From Chryseobacterium defluvii (lineage in GTDB: Bacteria > Bacteroidota > Bacteroidia > Flavobacteriales > Weeksellaceae): a DNA stretch of 64,000 nt. The first letter of the stretch is position 1. Each line of letters begins with the position of its first letter. A program made the translations under genes and the position numbers. This document shows, one piece after another, positions 17,839 through 26,813 of this stretch. The stretch is taken from positions 124,001-188,000 of the forward strand of contig NZ_JACHLE010000002.1 of NCBI RefSeq assembly GCF_014204415.1. The letters run 5' to 3'. Below the pieces are notes generated by a model, which was given only the letters and a program-made list of their open reading frames with translations, searched no databases and was not told the DNA's origin.

Positions 17839-20800
17839 TTACCTGTTAATTAAAGAGTTAATATTGATCACAGTCTGGTTAACCTGCTGAATGGATTGAA
17901 GATATTTCAATTCTATATCCGTAGCTGTCTGAAGAGCAAACAAATATTCCACATAGGAGATTTCTCCTGTTCTGTATCCCAACTGAGCTGCTTTCACAAT
18001 ACTTTTGGCATTGGGAACAGCCTGATTGAGATAATATTGGTACTGCTGAAAATCCTGCTGATACTGAATCAACGAATTCTTTAGTTGAACCTCCAGTTGC
18101 TGCTGTTGAAATCTTGCATTATTTTCTTCCACCTGCTTTTTATATTCCAAAGATTTTATCCTCGCTTTTGTAGCACCGAATGTCAGGGGAATGGCAACTC
18201 CCACATTGAAGGCATTGAACCTGTTTCCTGCTCCAAAGTATTTTTCCTGCCCGTTCAAAGTATGGAAGCCAATGAGTGACTGATTGGTGTATCCGATACT
18301 GAAATCCGGTAAACCTTGTGCTTTTTCAACATTTTTATTTTTTTCCAGCACTTCCATATTTTGTTTGAAGATCTGCACGGAGGGATGATTGGCTACTGTT
18401 TCGCTATCAAGCAGATTATCGGCTTTTAAAGGTTCATAATTTTGAGAATAAGGGATGGAAATTTCTTCATCCGTATTCAACAGAACTTTTAAATTTTTAT
18501 AGGCATTATCCAAATAGATTTTATTCTGCTGAAACAGAAGATTGATCTCTCCTTTTTGGGTTTCGGCAGTATTGATCTCTATTTTTTTAATGTCCCCTGC
18601 TTTAAATCTCACGGTTGCAATTCTTATGAAATCCCCGTACAAACTGTCCAGATATTTAAGTTTGGCCTGATTATATTGCAAATATTCTATCTGGTAAAAG
18701 TAAGTCCTGATCTGTTTTACCAATTCATTTTCCGTTACCTGTTTTTCAATTTTTCTGATCTTGATCTCTTCCTGTATTAATTCTTTTCTGGCTTTGAATA
18801 ATGTGGGAAACGGAATGCTTTGGGAGATTGAAAAAGACTGGTCAAATTTCGGGCTGTTATATTGTCCCAGCTGTGCATTGAAATCCAGTTTCGGGAGTTC
18901 TTTTGCTGTTGGCACTAATGCTTCTGATGACTGGATGTTCAGATCCTTCGCTTTTACGGAAGGATTGTTTTCCTGCATCATTTCTATAGCTTCCTGCAAT
19001 GATACTGTTCTTGTATTTTGCGCTTTTACACCTTGTCCCAGAAATAAAAATCCAAATAAAGCCAATAGGGTTAAAGACTTTATGTTCAATTTATTTTTAA
19101 AATTAATTTTAGAATTAAAGATAATGTACAACATGGGCAGTACGAATAAAGTAAGGAATGTTGCGGAGATCAGCCCGCCTATTACTACGGTTGCCAAAGG
19201 TTTCTGAACTTCTGCACCTGCACTTGTACTGATCGCCATCGGTAAAAATCCGAGAGAGGCAACAGTAGCTGTCATTAAAACAGGACGTAATCTTGTTTTT
19301 GTTCCTTCAAGAACCCTTTTTATAACATCTGAAACGCCCTCTTTTTCCAATTGATTGAAGGTTCCTATCAAAACTATTCCATTCAATACCGCAACACCGA
19401 ACAATGCAATAAATCCTACTCCTGCACTGATACTGAAAGGCATTCCCCGCAATAGAAGCGCAAGTACACCTCCGATAGCACTCATCGGGATGGCTGTAAA
19501 TATTAATGCAGCCTGTTTAAAAGAATGAAATGTAAAGTATAATAACATGAAAATAAGAAGTAATGATATGGGAACTGCGATCATAAGGCGCTGGCTGGCT
19601 TCTTTCAAATTTTCAAACTGACCGCCATACGTAAAATAATACCCCGACGGAAGTTTTACTTCTTTTGCCAGTTTTTCCTGAATATCTTTTACTACACTTT
19701 CCACATCTCTGCCTTTTACATTAAAGCCTATAACTATTCTGCGCTTGCCTGCTTCACGGCTGATCTGAGCAGGACCAAGCTTGTATTCTATATTCGCGAC
19801 CTGTGATAAAGGAACCTGTGTTCCGGTATTGGTAGGGATCATCAGATTGCTTACATCATTAATATTACTTCGGTAAATACTGTCTAATCTTACGACCAGA
19901 TCAAAACGTCTTTCATTTTCAAAGATCTGACCGGCGGTTTTTCCGGCAAAAGCAGTGCTTAAAACGTTATTGACGTCTTCAACATTGAGTCCGTAATTCG
20001 CAATCCTCGTTCTGTCATAGGTCACATTGATCTGTGGAAGTCCACTTACTCTTTCTACCTGAGGAGAAGTAGCTCCATCGACACCTTGGATGACTTTGTT
20101 CACTTTATCTGCATAGATAGAAAGGGTGTCCATATTTTCCCCAAATATTTTTACGGCTACATCCTGTCTTATCCCGGTCATTAATTCATTAAAACGCATC
20201 TGGATCGGCTGATTTTTTTCAAAGAAAACTCCCGGAATAACTTCAAGCTTCTCTGTGATCTCCTCCGCAAGTTCTGCATAAGATTTTTTGGATTTCCATT
20301 CATCCTGAGGTTTCAGGACGATAATTAAATCGGTAGCTTCCGGCGGCATCGGGTCCGTAGGAACTTCGGCGGATCCTGTTTTACCAACTACCATTTTTAC
20401 CTCATCAAATTGCCTGATAATTCTTGAAGCCTGCATAGAGGTTTCGATACTTTGGCTTAATGAGCTTCCCTGTGGCAAAATACAGTGGAATGCGAAATCT
20501 CCCTCCTGCAATTGCGGGATAAATTCCCCTCCCATCCTGCTAAAAATAAGGGCGGAAATACTGAATAAAACAATGGTAATTCCCACTACCGCGTATTTTA
20601 CTTTGATGGCTTTTTGTAATAACGGCTGATATTTCTTCTGTAGCCAGTTCATCATCCTGTCTGAGAACGTTTCTTTGTGCGATGTTTTCTTCGAAAGGAA
20701 TAACGCACACATCATAGGAATATAGGTCAGTGAAAGAATTAATGCTCCCAGAATTGCAAAACCTACTGTTTTAGCCATTGGTGAAAACATTTTACCTTCA

Positions 20801-22203
20801 ACACCTGCTAAAGTAAGGATCGGAATGTATACGATAAGAATAATAATTTCTCCGAATGCCGCACTTCCCCTGATCTTTGAAGCTGATAAAAACACTTCTT
20901 CATCCATTTCCTGCTGAGTAAGCTTCTGCATAGATTTTCGTAATCCCAAATGATGTAAAGTAGCTTCAACAATGATCACCGCTCCGTCTACAATCAATCC
21001 GAAATCTATTGCGCCCAAACTCATCAAATTGGCACTTACCCCGAAAACATTCATCATTCCTAAAGCAAATAACAGTGATAAAGGAATAGCCGATGCAACG
21101 ATCAATCCGGCTCTGAGATTTCCGAGAAATATAACCAGAACGAAAATAACGATGAGCGCACCTTCTACAAGGTTCTTTTCTACTGTACTTATAGCACGAT
21201 CAACCAGGTCTGTTCTGTCCAAAAACGGCTCAATTATGATATCTTCCGGTAAAGATTTCTGAATAGTCGGGATCTTTTCTTTGATCCTGCTCACCACATC
21301 ATTACTGTTGGCTCCTTTCAGCATCATGACGACTCCACCTACTGCATCGGTTGTTCCATTGTAAGTCATTGCTCCGTAGCGGATTGCATTTCCAAAACGG
21401 ACATCGGCTACGTCTTTAATAAAAACAGGAACAGTTCCCGTATTTTTTACGGCAATATTTTTAACGTCTTCTAATGAGGTAGCCCAACCAATACCGCGAA
21501 TAAAGTAGGCATTTGGTTTTTTATCTATATAGGCTCCACCGGTATTCTGATTGTTTTTTTCAAGGGCTGTAAAAATATCGGTAACACTTACTCCCATCGC
21601 TTTTAAACGATCAGGACTTACGGCAACCTCATATTGTTTTAATTCCCCCCCGAAACCGTTTACTTCTGCGACTCCTTCTGTTCCATAAAGCTGCCTGGCA
21701 ACAATCCAGTCCTGCATAGTACGAAGGTCTTTCGCGTTGTATTTATTTTCACTTCCTTTTTTGGGATGCAAAATGTATTGGTAAACTTCACCAAGCCCCG
21801 TACTCACAGGAGCCAATTCAGGAGTTCCAATTCCTTTCGGGATATTTTCTTCTGCTTGTTTTAGTTTTTCGTTGATCAATTGCCGGGCGAAGTAAATGTC
21901 TACTTTGTCTTTAAAAACAACAGTAATTACTGATAATCCGAATCTTGAAATACTCCTTGTTTCTTCTATATCGGGAACATTGGCAATGCTTTGCTCGATG
22001 GGAAAGGTAACAAGCTGCTCCACTTCCTGTCCTGCTAATATGGGACACACCGTAATAATCTGTACCTGATTGTTGGTAATATCGGGTACGGCATCAATAG
22101 GCAGCCTGGTTGCACTCCAGGTTCCCCAAATGATGAGCAACAAGGTCATTATACCGATAACGATCTTGCTTTTGATACTGAATTTTATGATTTTATCTAA
22201 CAC
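17839..22203 (-). CDS. czcA: CzcA/CusA-type heavy-metal RND pump fused to a TolC-like outer-membrane factor
   Basis: 1454 residues, about 400 more than a normal CzcA. Residues 1 to ~1035 are a heavy-metal RND transporter: N-terminal TM helix, the conserved P-loop region (GTPELAPVSTGLGEVYQY), the proton-relay motif DFGLIVDGAVIIVE in TM4, and large periplasmic loops. A hydrophobic, signal-peptide-like segment (LTLLALFGFLFLGQGVKA, ~1042-1060) follows. Residues ~1062-1454 are a CzcC/TolC-like outer-membrane factor (VSLQEAIEMMQENNPSVKA, then coiled-coil repeats). The fusion would join the inner-membrane pump and outer channel in one chain, or be cut at the internal signal sequence. Such fusions are known in Bacteroidetes (from memory). 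Substrate probably Zn/Cd/Co or Cu. Confidence 0.93.
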   Translation of the reverse strand: MLDKIIKFSIKSKIVIGIMTLLLIIWGTWSATRLPIDAVPDITNNQVQIITVCPILAGQEVEQLVTFPIEQSIANVPDIEETRSISRFGLSVITVVFKDKVDIYFARQLINEKLKQAEENIPKGIGTPELAPVSTGLGEVYQYILHPKKGSENKYNAKDLRTMQDWIVARQLYGTEGVAEVNGFGGELKQYEVAVSPDRLKAMGVSVTDIFTALEKNNQNTGGAYIDKKPNAYFIRGIGWATSLEDVKNIAVKNTGTVPVFIKDVADVRFGNAIRYGAMTYNGTTDAVGGVVMMLKGANSNDVVSRIKEKIPTIQKSLPEDIIIEPFLDRTDLVDRAISTVEKNLVEGALIVIFVLVIFLGNLRAGLIVASAIPLSLLFALGMMNVFGVSANLMSLGAIDFGLIVDGAVIIVEATLHHLGLRKSMQKLTQQEMDEEVFLSASKIRGSAAFGEIIILIVYIPILTLAGVEGKMFSPMAKTVGFAILGALILSLTYIPMMCALFLSKKTSHKETFSDRMMNWLQKKYQPLLQKAIKVKYAVVGITIVLFSISALIFSRMGGEFIPQLQEGDFAFHCILPQGSSLSQSIETSMQASRIIRQFDEVKMVVGKTGSAEVPTDPMPPEATDLIIVLKPQDEWKSKKSYAELAEEITEKLEVIPGVFFEKNQPIQMRFNELMTGIRQDVAVKIFGENMDTLSIYADKVNKVIQGVDGATSPQVERVSGLPQINVTYDRTRIANYGLNVEDVNNVLSTAFAGKTAGQIFENERRFDLVVRLDSIYRSNINDVSNLMIPTNTGTQVPLSQVANIEYKLGPAQISREAGKRRIVIGFNVKGRDVESVVKDIQEKLAKEVKLPSGYYFTYGGQFENLKEASQRLMIAVPISLLLIFMLLYFTFHSFKQAALIFTAIPMSAIGGVLALLLRGMPFSISAGVGFIALFGVAVLNGIVLIGTFNQLEKEGVSDVIKRVLEGTKTRLRPVLMTATVASLGFLPMAISTSAGAEVQKPLATVVIGGLISATFLTLFVLPMLYIIFNSKINFKNKLNIKSLTLLALFGFLFLGQGVKAQNTRTVSLQEAIEMMQENNPSVKAKDLNIQSSEALVPTAKELPKLDFNAQLGQYNSPKFDQSFSISQSIPFPTLFKARKELIQEEIKIRKIEKQVTENELVKQIRTYFYQIEYLQYNQAKLKYLDSLYGDFIRIATVRFKAGDIKKIEINTAETQKGEINLLFQQNKIYLDNAYKNLKVLLNTDEEISIPYSQNYEPLKADNLLDSETVANHPSVQIFKQNMEVLEKNKNVEKAQGLPDFSIGYTNQSLIGFHTLNGQEKYFGAGNRFNAFNVGVAIPLTFGATKARIKSLEYKKQVEENNARFQQQQLEVQLKNSLIQYQQDFQQYQYYLNQAVPNAKSIVKAAQLGYRTGEISYVEYLFALQTATDIELKYLQSIQQVNQTVININSLINR

Positions 22204-22348
22204 AAATTGTGATTTAATTTGTGATTGCTTTTTGCCACCGCTCCTTGTTTTTAAGATTACAAAGGCTCCTGCTTGGCAAGGTTAAAAAAAGCAACCATTA
22301 AAATGTTATTGAAATATTACTTAACTCTCATTAAAAAATGACAGCTTG

Positions 22349-22384
22349 CAAAAATATCATGAAGAACCGTGCAACAGTATTGCA
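22349..22384 (-). promoter_or_regulatory. Putative Fur-family operator and -7 element upstream of czcA
   Basis: The palindrome TGCAACAGTATTGCA occupies 22370-22384. Just downstream on the minus strand, 22349-22356 reads TATTTTTG, matching the -7 consensus TAnnTTTG. Its distance from the czcA start (22203) leaves a leader of about 140 bases. No TTG sits at the usual -33 spacing. A bound repressor at the palindrome would cover the promoter. Confidence 0.55.
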
Positions 22385-22413
22385 AAGTTTCAGATATAAA
22401 AAATCAATATCAA

Positions 22414-22737
22414 TTAAATCTTAGGGGGTTGCCAGATATGATCGTAAACCTGATAGGCAAAGTTATTTTTCTGAAAAAGAATCTTCTTCGAAAAATAGGT
22501 TTGAATTTGTAAGGGAACTTTAATCAGAGGTTCCATTTTAAATGCTGTAACAGTCATCTGACAGCAATTACAGATGCATAATGGTGAACAGATATCTCCT
22601 TTGTCTTTGGAATGTGACTCGTCAATATGTATAGACAATTCTGTTTTACCTGAACCTGATTGTTGATGCACATCTGCACATGGTATTAAAGATAATACCA
22701 TGAAATAGAATGCCAAAATCAATCTGAACATGTTCAT
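22414..22737 (-). CDS. Small secreted Cys-rich protein upstream of czcA
   Basis: 107 residues with a signal peptide (MNMFRLILAFYFMVLSLIPCA) and a Cys-rich core CSPLCICNCCQM (five Cys within 12 residues) preceded by His/Asp/Lys residues (HIDESHSKDK). The C-terminus is IWQPPKI. Similar small proteins sit upstream of CzcA genes in flavobacteria (from memory), so it may bind the exported metal. The 210-bp gap to czcA holds the putative operator, so czcA has its own promoter. The start could also be Met3. TACCTTTG at 22743-22750 resembles a -7 element but is only 6 bp from the ATG. Confidence 0.75.
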   Translation of the reverse strand: MNMFRLILAFYFMVLSLIPCADVHQQSGSGKTELSIHIDESHSKDKGDICSPLCICNCCQMTVTAFKMEPLIKVPLQIQTYFSKKILFQKNNFAYQVYDHIWQPPKI

Positions 22738-22825
22738 ATGGACAAAGGTAGAGTTTTTTTGTCAACGAAAGTCCGGTTTTGACCAATTTAAATTTAAACC
22801 TGTTTAAACTTATCAAAAAGAATTG

Positions 22826-22982
22826 ACCACAAAAGGCATGAAAGTTTTTTAGACACTTAAGTTATATTATAAAAGGCCCAAAAAGTGTATTTAAATATGT
22901 ATCAGTTTTTGAAAATCTTTGATTTTCTTCTTACATGAAGTTTTCTTTAAGCTCATTTAAAAACTTTTGTGACTTTTGTGGT
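22826..22982. repeat. 157-bp imperfect inverted repeat
   Basis: The left end ACCACAAAAGGCATGAAAGT mirrors the right end, ACTTTTGTGACTTTTGTGGT. The arms match at ACCACAAAAG/CTTTTGTGGT and again at AAAGTTTTT/AAAAACTTT, with a five-base mismatch between. Further inward CTTAA/TTAAG also pair. It is noncoding and not flanked by a transposase gene. Confidence 0.75.
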
Positions 22983-22991
22983 TTTAAAATG

Positions 22992-23020
22992 AAAGCCACT
23001 GCATACTCATACAGTGGTTT
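22992..23020 (-). terminator. Hairpin, probable terminator of the HTH-gene operon
   Basis: The stem AAAGCCACTG/CAGTGGTTT (22992-23001 and 23012-23020, one G-U pair) lies about 80 bp after the stop of the HTH gene at 23103. On the minus strand it is followed by only an interrupted T-run, so it may be a weak terminator or part of the neighbouring repeat. Confidence 0.5.
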
Positions 23021-23102
23021 TCCGGGATTAAAAAATCATATTTTAAGATGATTTTCTATTTATTTGCACGGAACGATGAACAACTATACCTTTGATCAGC
23101 AT

Positions 23103-23423
23103 TTATACAGTATATAGTTTTTTCCATTTGGCAAGGGAATTTCTGCTTAGCTTAAACTGATTGGCAACCTGCATGTTACTTAATTCATTTTTCTTCTGAT
23201 ATTTTAAAATTTCCAAAATGGCAGACTGATCATAAGAACGGTGCTTCTGATTAGACCGCAATTGATCTTTATATCCGAAAATGAGGTGATTCAATTTAAT
23301 GATATCTAAACTGGACAGATCATGCTTTTGCAATATCATATTGCAGTTATCCAACTTTTCAGGATATTTTTTCAGGATCATATCTGTATAGATTCTTCTA
23401 TAATCCGGGATTAATTTTTCCAT
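23103..23423 (-). CDS. Small helix-turn-helix protein
   Basis: 106 residues. The C-terminal 45 residues contain a helix-turn-helix of the IS3-OrfA/HTH_23 kind: EILKYQKKNELSNMQVANQF followed by KLSRNSLAKWKKLY. The N-terminal half (YRRIYTDMILKKYPEKLDNCNMIL) is helical and unrecognised. There is no transposase catalytic domain and there are no terminal repeats, so I call it a small DNA-binding protein, not a mobile element. It follows another HTH gene by 50 bp on the same strand. Confidence 0.7.
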   Translation of the reverse strand: MEKLIPDYRRIYTDMILKKYPEKLDNCNMILQKHDLSSLDIIKLNHLIFGYKDQLRSNQKHRSYDQSAILEILKYQKKNELSNMQVANQFKLSRNSLAKWKKLYTV

Positions 23424-23473
23424 AAGACTATTCTATTATTTGTTATTTTAATATTAAGAGTCGAATACCGTTA

Positions 23474-23911
23474 TTATTCATTCCTATTTTTTTGATCGTA
23501 TTTGCTTATCCATTTATACAAGGTGGTTTTGGGGATCTTATATTCACTGATGACCTGCTGTTTTGTTTTTTCGCCGGTGTTCAGCATTTCCAAAACAAAA
23601 TCAATGATCTCCATGGTATATACATTTTTGCGGAATTGCAGCGGAGCTATTTTCCTGGGCTTGGAAATATGATTGCCCGGCGGCGAAAAAAGGATGAGAT
23701 GCTGAGAGTATATCCTGAAAAAATCATATTTCAACAGCTTGCTCCATTTGAGAACAATTTCAGTATTCAGGCTTTTCTGATCATACATTAACTCGATCTC
23801 ATTTTCTGAATCCTCAAAATAGTTACATATCCGGTCTGTGGAAATCCCCCGTTCTTCCACCATCTTTTTTATACATTTTCCAATGTGAATATCTTTAAAA
23901 TCAGATTTCAT
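23474..23911 (-). CDS. Two-part small HTH protein of a Chryseobacterium-type family
   Basis: 145 residues. The N-terminal part (IGKCIKKMVEERGISTDRIC...) looks like a Cro/C1-type helix-turn-helix, and the C-terminal part ending ISEYKIPKTTLYKWISKYDQ resembles a transposase-type helix-turn-helix. Between them is FRIYSQHLILFSPPGNH. Relatives in Chryseobacterium and Elizabethkingia are often labelled transposase (from memory), but no catalytic domain is present here. Its ATG overlaps the stop of the upstream hydroxylase gene by 4 bp (ATGA), so expression is probably coupled to it. Function unknown. Confidence 0.75.
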   Translation of the reverse strand: MKSDFKDIHIGKCIKKMVEERGISTDRICNYFEDSENEIELMYDQKSLNTEIVLKWSKLLKYDFFRIYSQHLILFSPPGNHISKPRKIAPLQFRKNVYTMEIIDFVLEMLNTGEKTKQQVISEYKIPKTTLYKWISKYDQKNRNE

Positions 23912-24684
23912 TGTGTTTTTTGATTATCAAACCTTTTACTTTGAATTTTATCATACTCTTCCTCATAGGAAGGATTCTCAGTCTTCATGATCTTGTCCCA
24001 GAATCTGAAATACAATCCGTAATTTCCACGGAATTTACTGTGATGCAGGTTATGGTACACTGAAGAATTAAGTACCTGGAAAAGAAATGAGTTTCTAAAC
24101 CATTTCGGGGCAATCTCATACCCTAAATGCCCGTAAGCATTAATTAAAAACCCTGCCACTATAAAGCAATAAAGGCTTATAGGATGAAAGGGAATGATAA
24201 ATAATAATACGGGAACAATCAGCCCTTCTCCTATCGCTTCCAGAAAATGAAAGGAATACGATGCAAACGGGCTGGGATTATGGGACTGATGATGTACAAG
24301 ATGTGCATACCTGAATATTCTTCTGTGGTGCAACAACCTGTGAAGCCAGTAAAAATAGGTATCATGAATAAATATTCCCGATAATATGCTCAAGGGAAGC
24401 CACCAGACCGGATAGTCCTGAATGTTTTGATACCATTGAGTATACTTCACCCAATCCGACTCCAGTATAATAAAAATTATAACTGACATTATAACCGAGG
24501 CCAAAACCGAATGCCTTATTTCCCTCTTAATATCTTTTCCTACAATTTCCTTATTCTGTATCCTAGCATTTTTTAAAGTTTTCTTGTATAAAATATAGCA
24601 GACAACGTAATAACTCCCCGCAACAATAAAGTACTTTGAAATACCAAAAATGCTAATACTAAAAAATTCTTTTATTGAGTCCAT
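23908..24684 (-). CDS. Membrane fatty-acid/sterol hydroxylase (sterol desaturase family)
   Basis: 258 residues, several membrane helices, and the eight-histidine di-iron pattern of the fatty acid hydroxylase superfamily: HDTYFYWLHRLLHH, HLVHHQSHNP and HNLHHSKFRGNYG. These proteins hydroxylate or desaturate a lipid chain using oxygen. The lipid substrate cannot be told from sequence. Candidates are sterol-like lipids, carotenoids or fatty acyl chains of flavobacterial lipids. It is the first gene of a three-gene minus-strand set with two small HTH proteins and overlaps the second by 4 bp. The upstream 125 bp shows no clear promoter. Confidence 0.9.
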   Translation of the reverse strand: MDSIKEFFSISIFGISKYFIVAGSYYVVCYILYKKTLKNARIQNKEIVGKDIKREIRHSVLASVIMSVIIFIILESDWVKYTQWYQNIQDYPVWWLPLSILSGIFIHDTYFYWLHRLLHHRRIFRYAHLVHHQSHNPSPFASYSFHFLEAIGEGLIVPVLLFIIPFHPISLYCFIVAGFLINAYGHLGYEIAPKWFRNSFLFQVLNSSVYHNLHHSKFRGNYGLYFRFWDKIMKTENPSYEEEYDKIQSKRFDNQKTQ

Positions 24685-24809
24685 TTTGTGATAATTAGTT
24701 TGTTTTTATCTTATTTCATGGTAATCAGACTTTAATTAAAACTGGAAAGAGCGGTTTATATAAACTACCCTTTTCCAGAAAATCAGTTATAATATGAATG
24801 TTTAAACGG

Positions 24810-26105
24810 CTAATACAGTCTTTGGATGGATAAATATATATCCCTTGTATCATCCGCTGTTGCCGCAGTATTTTTATTATCTACAATCGGGAAATAATAT
24901 ATCCTGTACCATCTGCCATCTAATGAAAGGTCCATAGTAAGTACCTCCTGGTTTGCACCCGCCCCGCTGCCTGTAACCCTAGGTGTGGATACTCCTACTA
25001 TATCATTAAATCCTAAATTATAATAAATACCGTTATCCAGTTCTAAATAAGCAGAAGGAGCAAGAGAGGTCCCGGAGCCGGTAGGCGTACTGGGTGCCAG
25101 CAAATAATTACCGGCATTGAACCTGTCGACTGTGGTTAAGGCACTAAACCATAATTTCACAGGTGATGATGAAGTATTTACCAATCTCGGATACATGGTA
25201 ACACTACCATCACCCTGACTGGAATTGACATTAAAATAAGCATCCAGCCTCAACTTGCCCCTTAAAACAGGCAAATCCAATGCATAAGCACTTAACCATA
25301 CCCCCGAAGGGTTTGAAGGAATGCTTGCCCTATAGTATATTAATTCCCCCAGCTTAATATCATCTCCAGCCCCTACTGTAGCATTACAGGTTTGCCCTCC
25401 GATATTCAATGGGAATGTTGTAGTCGTCGGACTGCTCACTGTGGGTGTTCCTGATATGGTGTAAGTAAGAGTACCTGCCCCTGAATTAAAATTTCCCGCG
25501 GACAATGTCGCTGTAAGTCCATTTACAGGCCCTACAGTTTGTGAAGCATATACTCCGCCATTTCCTCCTGTGTATGGAACGTTCATTGTTCCTACATAAG
25601 GCACGCCGGCGGTATAAGTTCCTGCAGAAAGGGTAACACCATTACAGGTAATTCCGCTTACAGTGCCGGGAGCAAGAGAATTATTGTTAAGGGCTCTCCA
25701 TTCAGTTCCGTTCCAGAATACATACCCATTATAGGCAAGCCCTCCGGTACCTAAATTATACACCAGCAATCCTGTGGCCGGTGAAGGTATGGTCACCTGG
25801 TCTGTTTGGGAACTCAGTGCGGCTTTAGGACCCAGAAACCCTTTCTTATTGCCTGAGGCAAGCCCGTCTACATTCACATCCAGAATGGCTGAGGTATTGG
25901 GGAGATTAGTCCCTATGCCTACACTTCCATTTGAGGTCACAGTAAAATCATTGGCTTGTTGTGCAGTAGTAGGAATTCCTGTTACGGCATTATCTTTAGA
26001 TCCGTCTACATTAAAAATCCCCTGTGGATTTGCAGTATTGATTCCAACCTGAGAGTAAGCCGAAGTAAAGGCTATACACGTAATTAATAATATTATTTTC
26101 TTCAT
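24810..26105 (-). CDS. Secreted VGINTxxP-type surface protein
   Basis: I choose the ATG at 26105 (431 residues, MKKIILLITCIAFTSAYSQ signal peptide) over the longer frame to 26273, whose extra 56 residues are not signal-like. After the signal come VGINTANPQGIFNVDG and VGIGTNLPNTSAILDV, two copies of the GI(G/N)TxxP motif typical of flavobacterial surface proteins, then TGLLVYNLGTGGLAYNGYVFWNGTEWRAL, a motif seen before collagen- or fibronectin-like parts. A Gly/Thr/Ser-rich beta region follows (~130-260), with a C-terminal globular part ending in DIYLSIQRLY. It is probably cell-surface exposed. It is downstream of a hypothetical gene and near a divergent membrane AraC regulator. Confidence 0.85.
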   Translation of the reverse strand: MKKIILLITCIAFTSAYSQVGINTANPQGIFNVDGSKDNAVTGIPTTAQQANDFTVTSNGSVGIGTNLPNTSAILDVNVDGLASGNKKGFLGPKAALSSQTDQVTIPSPATGLLVYNLGTGGLAYNGYVFWNGTEWRALNNNSLAPGTVSGITCNGVTLSAGTYTAGVPYVGTMNVPYTGGNGGVYASQTVGPVNGLTATLSAGNFNSGAGTLTYTISGTPTVSSPTTTTFPLNIGGQTCNATVGAGDDIKLGELIYYRASIPSNPSGVWLSAYALDLPVLRGKLRLDAYFNVNSSQGDGSVTMYPRLVNTSSSPVKLWFSALTTVDRFNAGNYLLAPSTPTGSGTSLAPSAYLELDNGIYYNLGFNDIVGVSTPRVTGSGAGANQEVLTMDLSLDGRWYRIYYFPIVDNKNTAATADDTRDIYLSIQRLY

Positions 26106-26220
26106 TTGTAACAGTTTTAAAAGTTTTATAAATTGGAAAGAGGTTTTATAAGGATCTCTTTCAAAAAGTATTTCATTTGTGAGTTTATTAAGAGATTTGT
26201 GTTTTATTTTGAATATATAT

Positions 26221-26784
26221 TTAAATCCGTGGCGGAGGCCTGATAAAGGAGGTTTCATCAATAAAAAAAACACATCTGCTCTTTTCGAATGTCTTAATGA
26301 TTTTCTTCTTTTCTAAGAATAGCCGGATTGGCAGGTGGTAGTCAACAATATCTGAATAATTTGATTTATGCTCGTTTTCAGCTATTGCCTTCAGCTCTTT
26401 GGAAAAGCCGAATGAATATTTTTCTTTCGTGCCCTTATCTGATAGCTCAGTTTTCTCCCCCGCAGGCTGTCGGGAATTTTTTAGTTGATCCCGAATCTTA
26501 GCGGCTCGTTTTTCGTATTTCTTTAAAAACTTTTTTTTCTGAGCTCTGTAAGTATTCCTGATATTTTTTTCTTCTATGATATCCAATCTTACATCTGGTA
26601 TTTTTTCAATCCCTGAAATAACAGTTCCTTCTGCAATAAAAATCGTAGATACTTTTACATTTTTTTCAATACTTTTGTTATCTGATGAATCGTTCCTCTT
26701 CACGGCCTGCATAAAAAAGAATGCTGCCACCAATAAAGTGCAGGACATTTTTTTTATTATAAGAGGACAATTCATTAATTCCAT
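26221..26784 (-). CDS. Hypothetical protein with an N-terminal membrane segment
   Basis: Not recognised. The likely start is the ATG at 26784 (187 residues), because a candidate -7 element (26806-26813) overlaps the alternative ATG at 26808. A hydrophobic stretch (MSCTLLVAAFFFMQAV) anchors or exports a charged, Lys/Glu-rich body (KKKFLKKYEKRAAKIRDQLK). The C-terminus ends in SFIRPPPRI. It lies 115 bp upstream of the VGINTxxP gene on the same strand and divergent from the AraC-type regulator at 26964, so it may be part of that locus. Confidence 0.65.
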   Translation of the reverse strand: MELMNCPLIIKKMSCTLLVAAFFFMQAVKRNDSSDNKSIEKNVKVSTIFIAEGTVISGIEKIPDVRLDIIEEKNIRNTYRAQKKKFLKKYEKRAAKIRDQLKNSRQPAGEKTELSDKGTKEKYSFGFSKELKAIAENEHKSNYSDIVDYHLPIRLFLEKKKIIKTFEKSRCVFFIDETSFIRPPPRI

Positions 26785-26805
26785 TTTTTGATAACTTCTT
26801 ACATG

Positions 26806-26813
26806 CAAAATTA
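26806..26813 (-). promoter_or_regulatory. Candidate -7 element (TAATTTTG) for the 26784 gene
   Basis: On the minus strand 26806-26813 reads TAATTTTG, matching TAnnTTTG. A TTTG lies 15 bp upstream, shorter than usual. The position supports a start at 26784. Confidence 0.4.

Larger units (their letters stand above)
22738..23102. other. Intergenic region (365 bp) dominated by an inverted repeat
   Basis: No coding region is visible. It contains the 157-bp inverted repeat at 22826-22982 and a hairpin at 22992-23020. The rest is AT-rich without recognisable signals. Confidence 0.7.

Noticed and set aside
23103..23911. Insertion sequence
   Set aside because: Two HTH proteins resemble transposase DNA-binding parts, but there is no DDE catalytic domain, no terminal inverted repeats and no target duplication visible.
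26106..26273. 56-residue N-terminal extension of the VGINTxxP protein
   Set aside because: The extension is not signal-like and the ATG at 26105 gives a clean signal peptide.
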